Shown here in pieces: positions 23,170-29,178 of a DNA stretch of 30,913 nt. Position 1 is the stretch's first letter; each line of letters opens with the position of its first letter. Location of the stretch: contig JAJPKG010000173.1 in assembly GCA_021323815.1 (NCBI GenBank), positions 1 to 30,913 on the forward strand, given 5' to 3'. The stretch comes from Pseudomonadota bacterium. Lineage in GTDB: Bacteria > Chloroflexota > Ktedonobacteria > Ktedonobacterales > JACDGC01. The notes beneath the pieces are model-generated. The model did no database searches. It was not told where the DNA came from and worked only from the letters and a program-made list of their open reading frames with translations. The position numbers were made by a program, and so were the translations under genes.

Positions 23170-23649
23170 ATGATCGACGATATTGACCGCTCTATTCTGA
23201 ATATTCTTCAGCAGGATGCGCGCGTGACGAATGTGGACTTGGCGCGGCAGGTGGGCATGGCCCCCTCGGCGGTGTTAGAGCGCGTGCGCAAGCTGGAAGC
23301 ACGTGGAACCATTCAGGGCTACACGGCACGGGTGAACCCGCGAGCGTTGGATCTGGGGTTGCTGGCGTTCGTCTTTGTGCGCGTGGATGAGCGGCTGAAC
23401 ACGAACGCCGCCGGTGAATTGCTGGCAGCCATGCCGGAAGTGCAGGAAGTCCACCACATCGCCGGAGAAGATTGCTATCTGGTGAAGGTGCGTGCCGCCG
23501 ACACCGAGGCGCTGGGGCGCATGCTGCGCGAGCGCTTTGGGGCCATCTCCATGATTCGTTCCACCCGCACCACCATCGTGCTTTCCACCCTCAAGGAAAG
23601 CTCGGCCTTACCCATCATGGAATCCTCGGAGAGCGAAAATCATGAGTAA
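23170..23649 (+). CDS. Lrp/AsnC family transcriptional regulator
   Basis: A 159-residue regulator. The winged helix-turn-helix is at about 3-55: IDRSILNILQQDARVTNVDL, then QVGMAPSAVLERVRKLEARG. The RAM effector-binding domain is at about 60-140 (LAFVFVRVDERL, then HHIAGEDCYLVKVRAADTEA). Such proteins sense amino acids and control their metabolism or export. I chose the ATG at 23170 because GGAGGA lies 7 nt upstream and the fold starts there; an in-frame ATG at 23122 has no site. The last 8 bases overlap the start of the EamA transporter gene, so the transporter is the probable main target and the protein probably also regulates itself. Confidence 0.92.
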   Translation: MIDDIDRSILNILQQDARVTNVDLARQVGMAPSAVLERVRKLEARGTIQGYTARVNPRALDLGLLAFVFVRVDERLNTNAAGELLAAMPEVQEVHHIAGEDCYLVKVRAADTEALGRMLRERFGAISMIRSTRTTIVLSTLKESSALPIMESSESENHE

Positions 23650-24631
23650 GCCCTCACGCGCGGCAGTTCTGCTGGCGCTGCTGCTCGTCTATATCATTTG
23701 GGGATCAACCTACCTGGCCATTCATTTCGCCGTCGTGGCGTTGCCCCCCTTCGCCGTCGCCAGCGTGCGCTTTCTGGTGGCTGGCGCGATCTTATATATC
23801 TGGACGCGGGCGCGGGGCGTGCCGAATCCCACCATCGCCAACTGGCGCGCAGCCTTCATCGTGGGAACGCTGCTGTTGCTGGGCGGCAACGGTTTGGTTT
23901 CGCTGGCGGAACAGCACCACGTCCCATCCGGCCTGACGGCGCTGCTGGTGGCGATGTCGCCGATCTGGATGGCGCTGATCGACTGGCTGCGCCCACATGG
24001 CCTGCGCCCCAGCCTGCTCGTCGCGCTGGGATTGCTGCTGGGCTTTGGCGGCGTGGCGCTGCTGATTGCGCCGCAGATCCTGGCCGGCGGCGTGCAGGGT
24101 GGCCCCCTGTGGGCGATGCTGATCGTGCCACTGTCGTCGCTGTGCTGGGCGACCGGCTCCATCGTGGCGCGCAACGCGTCCATGCCGGCCTCGCCGCTGA
24201 TGGGCAACGGCATTGAAATGCTGGCCGGCGGCGTTTCCCTGGGAATCGTCAGCCTGCTGACCGGCGAGTGGCAGCAGATTCGTCCTGAACAGATCACCAC
24301 CAGCGCGCTGCTGGCATTGGCGTATCTGATCGTCTTTGGCTCGCTGCTGGGTTTCACGGCATACGTTTGGCTACTGCGCAACACGCCGCTGAGTCTGGCT
24401 TCCACCTATGCCTATGTCAATCCGGTGGTGGCTGTGTTTCTGGGCTGGGCGCTGGCAGGGGAGCAGCTTTCGCTGATGACGCTGGTGGCTGCCGCTGTCA
24501 TTGTGGTGTCGGTCTGTGTGATCTCACTCTTCCGCTCGCCGGCTGGCACCGCAGTTGCTCAAGAAGTATTGCAGGACGCCTCTGCACCATCTGCCGCAGA
24601 GGATATGGCAGCACTCAGCGGGCGCAGATAA
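23642..24631 (+). CDS. EamA family (drug/metabolite superfamily) transporter
   Basis: A 329-residue inner-membrane exporter with ten predicted helices in two EamA repeats (about 9-140 and 155-292). It opens with VYIIWGSTYLAIHFAV, the usual first-helix signature, and has NTPLSLASTYAYVNPVVAVFLGW in the second repeat. Members such as YedA/RhtA export amino acids and related metabolites. Its ATG at 23642 lies inside the end of the Lrp gene (ATGAGTAA), so translation is coupled. The link with Lrp points to an amino acid as substrate. The C-terminal 35 residues form a hydrophilic tail. Confidence 0.92.
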   Translation: MSKPSRAAVLLALLLVYIIWGSTYLAIHFAVVALPPFAVASVRFLVAGAILYIWTRARGVPNPTIANWRAAFIVGTLLLLGGNGLVSLAEQHHVPSGLTALLVAMSPIWMALIDWLRPHGLRPSLLVALGLLLGFGGVALLIAPQILAGGVQGGPLWAMLIVPLSSLCWATGSIVARNASMPASPLMGNGIEMLAGGVSLGIVSLLTGEWQQIRPEQITTSALLALAYLIVFGSLLGFTAYVWLLRNTPLSLASTYAYVNPVVAVFLGWALAGEQLSLMTLVAAAVIVVSVCVISLFRSPAGTAVAQEVLQDASAPSAAEDMAALSGRR

Positions 24632-24762
24632 ACCAAAGCCGCGCCGGTTCATCAGGGGTCCCGAAATTGGCGGGAACAAAGTGGGAATGCCATACGTCCT
24701 GAGAAGGAGAGGCTGTTTTCAGCCGGACGCCATATCTATTCATTTCTTAGGAGCGGAACCTC

Positions 24763-25236
24763 ATGAAGTTGATAACCCCCCGGCGCGTGCTGGTGGCTCT
24801 GGTGATGGCGGCCAGCCTGGCACTGGCGGCTTGCGGATCAACGGCACCATCGTCCACCAGCAGCAGCGGTGCCGGCGCGGCGGGCAATGCGAGTTGCCCC
24901 AACACTGCGCCGGCCTCGCGCTCCCCCGCGAATGTGGTAGTGCATGGGGCGAATGCCGCGCAACCGATCCACGTCTCTGTTGGGCAAATTCTGGAATTGC
25001 AACTGCCGTTCGGGCGCAGCTACGCGCTGTTTCCCTCAGGAAGCAACACCATTTTGACCGAGTTGCAGCCGTCGGATTTCCCGGATGCGTCGGTGCAGAG
25101 CTGCATCTTCCGTTTCAAGGCGACACAGAGCGGCACAACGGCACTGGTGTTCATCAGCCGGCCCGTTTGCTCACCCAAGCAGCAGTGCCCGCAGAATATA
25201 CAGCGCCTGGCGATTCCCGTGCAAGTGCAAGGCTAG
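24763..25236 (+). CDS. Secreted lipoprotein of unknown function
   Basis: A 157-residue protein with a lipoprotein signal peptide (MKLITPRRVLVALVMAASLA, lipobox LAAC at C24). A Ser/Gly/Ala-rich linker (about 25-42) follows. The mature part of about 110 residues is probably beta-rich and contains Cys pairs; its IHVSVGQILELQLPF start and late FISRPVC..QCPQN pieces resemble the chagasin-like or cupredoxin-like beta folds that use a VxxGxxLxLxL strand, but I cannot assign a family. The ATG has TAGGAG about 10 nt upstream. The 130-nt leader contains a two-part hairpin (CGTCC..GGACG enclosing GGCTG-TTTT-CAGCC, about 24696-24730). The likely location is the outer face of the membrane. Confidence 0.8.
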   Translation: MKLITPRRVLVALVMAASLALAACGSTAPSSTSSSGAGAAGNASCPNTAPASRSPANVVVHGANAAQPIHVSVGQILELQLPFGRSYALFPSGSNTILTELQPSDFPDASVQSCIFRFKATQSGTTALVFISRPVCSPKQQCPQNIQRLAIPVQVQG

Positions 25237-25247
25237 CGAAAGACCAG

Positions 25248-25299
25248 CCCAACGAGCTACCAGATGGGGGTTTGGGCCTCCATTTGGTAGCTCGTTGGG
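25248..25299. terminator. Terminator hairpin between converging genes
   Basis: A perfect 15-bp stem CCCAACGAGCTACCA (25248-25262) with TGGTAGCTCGTTGGG (25285-25299). The interior loop can add ATGG/CCAT. It lies between the lipoprotein stop (+) and the DUF2085 stop (-), so it can serve both directions. U-tracts are weak on both sides. Confidence 0.75.
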
Positions 25300-25314
25300 T
25301 GATACCGGAAAAAA

Positions 25315-25875
25315 TCAGGCGCGCTGTGGGCGAACCGGTGCGGTTTCGTCGATGGCTTCTTGCACAAAAGGCAGGGCAAACCAGCAGATGCCGAAACCGA
25401 AGAGCAGGCCCGTGATGACGCGCAGATAGACATTGCTTTCACGCCAGCCAAACATCTGCGTGCCGCCGTCCAGCGCCATCGGCAGCAGGAAGAGCACCAG
25501 CCAATACCATTTCAGCGGGTGGATGTGCCGGCGGGCAAAACGAAACAGCATGGTTCCCGCCCAGATGGCGAAATAGAGCGAGAAATTGCGCGCGCACAGC
25601 GCCACCTGATGCCCCAAGATATAGAACGAATGCGAGGGGATCTGTTCGCAGATGGCGTGGTAGGCGCGGAAGATCTGCCCTGCCAGCGGCTCAACGCCCA
25701 GATAGGCCAGCACCGGCGTCAGCAGCGCCACCAAGAGCACTAGCCCCAACGTCCAGTTGAGCACGCCCAGCCAGTGCAACAGCAGCCAGTCCGAAAAAGC
25801 GGCGAGACGGCTCGTCATATAGCGGCTCACTTGCCTGCGCCAGGGAGCAATGCCGTCGTGATATATCGGCTGCAT
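25315..25875 (-). CDS. DUF2085 family membrane protein
   Basis: A 186-residue integral membrane protein. The DUF2085 signature is visible: AICEQIPSHSFYILGHQVALCARNF (a variant of CHQxPxRSF..GxQxxLCARC), followed by PLKWYWLVLFLLPMALDGGTQ and RVITGLLFGFGICW. The family has about four to five helices and conserved Cys/His residues; the function is unknown. The third Cys of the usual LCARC is Asn here, while C in ICEQ and C in LCARN remain. It starts 6 nt after the glutaredoxin stop, with its ribosome-binding site (AGAGG) formed by the last codons of that gene, suggesting a shared job in thiol or metal handling at the membrane. Confidence 0.85.
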   Translation of the reverse strand: MQPIYHDGIAPWRRQVSRYMTSRLAAFSDWLLLHWLGVLNWTLGLVLLVALLTPVLAYLGVEPLAGQIFRAYHAICEQIPSHSFYILGHQVALCARNFSLYFAIWAGTMLFRFARRHIHPLKWYWLVLFLLPMALDGGTQMFGWRESNVYLRVITGLLFGFGICWFALPFVQEAIDETAPVRPQRA

Positions 25876-25881
25876 GGTGAA

Positions 25882-26151
25882 TTACCTCTTTTGGAATGCC
25901 AGGGCATCGGCCAGGGCGAAATGCGCATCCTCATCCATCCGTCCCTCGGCAACGATCTTCCCGTCGATGAGAATGACCGGAATGCGATAGCGATAGGTCT
26001 CGAAAACAGCGGGATCGCGCCGGATGTCGATCTCTTCCAGATCAAAGGGAGCGTACTGTTCCGGCTCGGCGGCGAAGTCTTCCAGCCAGCCCCGCGCGAT
26101 CTCGCACAGGTGGCATTCCGGCTTCATCAATAAAACAACATGACAGTGCAT
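25882..26151 (-). CDS. Glutaredoxin-like thiol-disulfide protein
   Basis: An 89-residue thioredoxin-fold protein. The active site is C13-H-L-C16 (KPECHLCEIAR), and the cis-proline is P58 in YRIPVILIDG. Length and spacing match the small glutaredoxin-like family (DUF836 type). It is cytosolic, with no signal peptide. ATG at 26149-26151 with AGGTGA upstream. It is the first gene of a two-gene operon with the DUF2085 membrane protein, whose conserved cysteines could be its substrate; that is inference. A CCCGAA-CGTT-TTCGGG hairpin lies in its leader. Confidence 0.88.
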   Translation of the reverse strand: MHCHVVLLMKPECHLCEIARGWLEDFAAEPEQYAPFDLEEIDIRRDPAVFETYRYRIPVILIDGKIVAEGRMDEDAHFALADALAFQKR

Positions 26152-26174
26152 GGCTCAATCACCTGAACGCTCCC

Positions 26175-26190
26175 CCCGAACGTTTTCGGG
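26175..26190 (-). promoter_or_regulatory. Leader hairpin of the glutaredoxin operon
   Basis: CCCGAA (26175-26180) pairs with TTCGGG (26185-26190) around CGTT, about 25 nt upstream of the glutaredoxin start on the minus strand. Upstream of it, TATGAT (26205-26210 on the minus strand, approximate) could be a -10 element, but no convincing -35 was found. Confidence 0.3.
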
Positions 26191-26220
26191 TCCGTTTGCG
26201 TTATCATATCATCAAAGGTT

Positions 26221-26261
26221 CCCCACGCGCTACCTGTATAGGATAGAGCAACAACGTGGGG
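26221..26261 (+). promoter_or_regulatory. Inverted repeat that could mask the hydrolase ribosome-binding site
   Basis: CCCCACG (26221-26227) and CGTGGGG (26255-26261) can pair. The right arm contains the G-rich ribosome-binding site for the ATG at 26266. The 27-nt loop makes it a weak hairpin unless stabilised. Regulatory use is inference. Confidence 0.3.
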
Positions 26262-26265
26262 CGAA

Positions 26266-27255
26266 ATGTCTTGCGGGGGTGCGATGCTGATGGCTGATTT
26301 GCCGACTCAGGCACAATGGAACGCGCTGCGCGAGCGCGAAGCGGCGCTGCTGGCGACTGTGCCGGTGATGGTCACGGCGCATGACATAGAGATTGCGGGC
26401 GAGCGGGTCCATTATCTGGAAGCGGGCAATCCGAAATTGCCGCCGCTGGTGATGATTCATGGGCGGGGCAGCGCGGCGGCGCTCTGGTACCCCATCATGC
26501 CGCAGCTTGCGCCGCACCGGCACCTGATCGCCGTTGATATGTGTGGCTGGGGGGTGTCGTCGCGTGCTCCGTTCACCGGCCATAGCGGCGCAGACGCCAT
26601 CACCTGGTGGCGCGACGGCGTGCTGGGGGTTCTCGACGCACTGGGCCTTGATCGGTTTGATCTGATCGGGCATTCACTGGGCGGCATGGTGGCGCTTGCC
26701 ATCGCGCTGGAACGCGGCGAGAAGATCGATCACCTGCTGCTGGAAGATGCCGCCGGCTTTTCGCTGACCTCGCCCTTGCCAATGCGGCTCTATTTTTCCG
26801 CCGAACCCGAGCGGCTGGCGCGCCTGGTGCCGCGTGCCGTCTTTGACCGCGTCGCCGGAGCTTCCGTGCCGATTCCTGGCCAAACACCGGCGGGCAAGCG
26901 CGCCCTGGCTGATTTTGTCTATGCGCTGACGATGCTGCCCGGCACGCATGAGAGCGGCGCACGCGCCTTCGCTGAGATCCTGAGCGTCAGCGGCGTCAAG
27001 TATACGCTGCGCGATCAGGTGGCGCGCATCCACACCTTCACCCGCGTGCTGTGGGGGACGAAAGACAACGTGGTGCCGCTCAAGACGGCTGAGGCGGGCA
27101 TCGCCATGATGCCCCGCGCTGAACTGGTGACGCTTGCAGGCGCAGGCCATTCCCCCCACATGGAAATCCCCGACCAGTTCGCCGAGCGCGTGCTGGAATT
27201 TCTGGCGCGCGGGACCGAAACGCCGGTGAACGCCGATCTCAGCGGGACCTCGTGA
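26266..27255 (+). CDS. Alpha/beta hydrolase
   Basis: A 329-residue hydrolase of the alpha/beta fold. The catalytic triad is S137 in GHSLGG, D267 in WGTKDNVVP and H295 in GAGHSPHME; an oxyanion segment MIHGRGSAAALW lies at about 63-74. A cap of about 80 residues lies between strands 6 and 7. It is cytosolic with no signal peptide. Esterase, lactonase or C-C hydrolase activity all fit; the substrate is not predictable. Starts at 26266 (GTGGGG upstream) or 26284 (GGGGG upstream) are both possible. An AhpD-like gene follows about 100 nt later on the same strand. Confidence 0.87.
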   Translation: MSCGGAMLMADLPTQAQWNALREREAALLATVPVMVTAHDIEIAGERVHYLEAGNPKLPPLVMIHGRGSAAALWYPIMPQLAPHRHLIAVDMCGWGVSSRAPFTGHSGADAITWWRDGVLGVLDALGLDRFDLIGHSLGGMVALAIALERGEKIDHLLLEDAAGFSLTSPLPMRLYFSAEPERLARLVPRAVFDRVAGASVPIPGQTPAGKRALADFVYALTMLPGTHESGARAFAEILSVSGVKYTLRDQVARIHTFTRVLWGTKDNVVPLKTAEAGIAMMPRAELVTLAGAGHSPHMEIPDQFAERVLEFLARGTETPVNADLSGTS

Positions 27256-27362
27256 GCGCAAAGTGGTCCCATTGAGATCGCGCAAATTGGACTTGGCAGC
27301 AGGCCATTTCGCGCTTTACGATATGGAACGCAACACTCCACACAGCGCGAAAGGAGCATGTG

Positions 27363-27827
27363 ATGATGGGCCAAGCCATCAAATATAACCGCCTGGCACC
27401 CGACGCGGTGAAGGGCATGCAAATGCTCGGCAGCTATCTTGGGCAGAGCAGCATCGAGAAGTCGCTCATTCATCTGATCGACATCCGGGCGTCGCAGCTT
27501 AACGGCTGTGCGTTTTGCCTGGATATGCATACTAAAGATGCGCGGGAAGCGGGCGAAAAAGAGCAGCGACTCTACGCGGTGGCGGCGTGGCGCGAAGCGC
27601 CGTTTTTCACGGAACGCGAGCGCGCCGCCCTGCTGTGGACCGAGACGCTGACGCTGCTTGCGGGGCATCCCGTCCCCGAAGAGGTGCGCGCCCAGGTGCG
27701 ACAGGTGTTTTCTGAGCAAGAGTTCGTGGATTTGACCTTCGCCATCTCCACCATCAACGCCTGGAACCGGCTGATGATCGCCTTCGAGATCCCTGCCGGG
27801 TCGTACAAACCTGAACTGGCGCGCTAG
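27363..27827 (+). CDS. Carboxymuconolactone decarboxylase/AhpD-like protein
   Basis: A 154-residue protein of the CMD/AhpD family. The redox centre is C49-A-F-C52 with H56 (NGCAFCLDMHTKDAR), the C-x2-C-x3-H arrangement of alkylhydroperoxidases. Helix ERAALLWTETLTLL and the C-terminal INAWNRLMIAFEIP block are typical. It probably reduces organic hydroperoxides as a helical oligomer, or acts on a gamma-carboxymuconolactone-like substrate. The ribosome-binding site AAAGGAG (27350-27356) is 6 nt from ATG 27363, which I prefer to GTG 27360 and ATG 27366. An ATG-TGA start-stop (27358-27363) lies between them. Its stop is 2 bp from the converging aroC stop. Confidence 0.88.
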   Translation: MMGQAIKYNRLAPDAVKGMQMLGSYLGQSSIEKSLIHLIDIRASQLNGCAFCLDMHTKDAREAGEKEQRLYAVAAWREAPFFTERERAALLWTETLTLLAGHPVPEEVRAQVRQVFSEQEFVDLTFAISTINAWNRLMIAFEIPAGSYKPELAR

Positions 27828-27829
27828 CC

Positions 27830-29005
27830 TCATCTGCCAGCCAATTCATGCGTGGCGGCGACGTGTGCCTTGGCTTCTTCCAGGCTGTCGCCGCCATATT
27901 TTTCCAGGAAGGCCTCGGCCAGGACGATAGCCATCATTGCTTCGCCCACCACGCCGCCGGCGGGAACGACACAGACATCGCTGCGCTCATAGCGCGAAGC
28001 TTCGATGTTCTCGCCGGTTGCCAAATCCACCGAGGGCAGTGGATGCGCCAGGGTGGGGATCGGTTTGAGGGCGACGCGGGCGACGATGGGTTCGCCGTTG
28101 CTGATGCCGCCCTCAATGCCGCCGGCATGGTTGGTGAGATGCCACCAGCCGCGCTCATCATCATGGCGCAACACGTCATGCACCTGCGAGCCGGCCTGCG
28201 CGGCGCAGGCGAACCCACCCCCGATCTCCACGCCCTTGCAGGATGGAATGCTCATCAGCGCCATCCCCAGTCGCGCGTTCAAACGGCGATCCCACTGGCT
28301 ATAGCTGCCCAGGCCGATGGGCACGCCGGTTGCCACCACCTCGAAGACGCCCCCCGCTGTGTCACCCGCCTTGCGGATCGAGTCGATGTGCGCGATCATC
28401 CGCGCTGCCACGTCGGGATCAGCGCACCGCACCGGCGAGGCTTCCACGCGCTGCCAGAAGGCATCATCCCAGGTTGTGGGGATGAGGTCGCGCATGGCAT
28501 ATTCCGCGCCGATGGGGCCGATGCTGAGCACGTGGCTATGCACCTGCGCGCCGAACTGTGCCAGCAGTTGCTTGCACACGCCGCCGACCGCCACTCGCGC
28601 TGCCGTCTCGCGCGAGCTGGACCGCTCGATGACGTTGCGAATGTCGCGCTGATGATATTTCAGCGCGCCGGTGAAATCGGCGTGGCCGGGCCGGGCGCGG
28701 GTGACGGCTTCAGGCGATTCGGCGACGGGGGCTGCGCTCATCTTTTCCTGCCAGTTCGCCCAATCTTTGTTTTCGATGCGCAGGGTGATGGGCGAGCCGA
28801 GCGTCAGGCCGTGCCGCACCCCGGAAAGCACCTCGGCGCGGTCGTGCTCCATGCGCATGCGCGCCCCGCGCCCATAGCCACCCTGCCGCCGCCGCAACTC
28901 GGCATCCAGCGCGGCGTTATCGAACGGCATATTCGCCGGGATGCCCTCGATGGTGGCGATCAAACACGGACCATGCGATTCGCCCGATGTCAAAAAGCGG
29001 AACAT
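27830..29005 (-). CDS. aroC: Chorismate synthase
   Basis: A 391-residue enzyme for the last shikimate-pathway step: EPSP to chorismate, using reduced FMN. The N-terminus MFRFLTSGESHGP carries the conserved His; RPGHADFTGALKYHQRDIRN and ERSSSRETAARVAVG are further signatures, and SRRD-type residues line the flavin site. Length is normal for the long (about 390) bacterial form. I chose the ATG at 29005 from homology; AAAGG is 15 nt away, so translation may rely on another signal, and the upstream ATG at 29029 has no better site. No other aro genes are present. clpC lies upstream on the same strand behind a palindrome. Confidence 0.96.
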   Translation of the reverse strand: MFRFLTSGESHGPCLIATIEGIPANMPFDNAALDAELRRRQGGYGRGARMRMEHDRAEVLSGVRHGLTLGSPITLRIENKDWANWQEKMSAAPVAESPEAVTRARPGHADFTGALKYHQRDIRNVIERSSSRETAARVAVGGVCKQLLAQFGAQVHSHVLSIGPIGAEYAMRDLIPTTWDDAFWQRVEASPVRCADPDVAARMIAHIDSIRKAGDTAGGVFEVVATGVPIGLGSYSQWDRRLNARLGMALMSIPSCKGVEIGGGFACAAQAGSQVHDVLRHDDERGWWHLTNHAGGIEGGISNGEPIVARVALKPIPTLAHPLPSVDLATGENIEASRYERSDVCVVPAGGVVGEAMMAIVLAEAFLEKYGGDSLEEAKAHVAATHELAGR

Positions 29006-29142
29006 GGCTTTTGAATAACAGCCTTTCATTGAACAATAGCTGGGGTTTCAGGTCGGCTATGGTCTTCGCGTTTCCTGCTAAAATTGTACCATTGCGATGT
29101 ATTGATGATAAACACCGGCTGAGCTATAATCTTCTGGTTTCC

Positions 29143-29167
29143 GAGCCGGGGGTTTAGCCCCCGGCTC
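29143..29167. terminator. GAGCCGGGGG palindrome between clpC and aroC
   Basis: A perfect 10-bp stem GAGCCGGGGG (29143-29152) with CCCCCGGCTC (29158-29167) and loop TTTAG. It sits just after the clpC stop and upstream of aroC (both minus). It may terminate clpC, though the tail is not T-rich, and it resembles the element at 22962-22983, so it could be a dispersed palindrome recruited as a terminator. Confidence 0.6.
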
Positions 29168-29178
29168 ATCTCTGGCGC

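Noticed and set aside
22750..23170. CIRCE/HrcA or other heat-shock operator near the Hsp20 gene
   Set aside because: No TTAGCACTC-N9-GAGTGCTAA or close variant upstream; the downstream palindromes have unrelated sequence.
27848..29014. Open frame of 388 codons on the plus strand opposite aroC
   Set aside because: Full-length shadow of a certain chorismate synthase gene; no independent signals.
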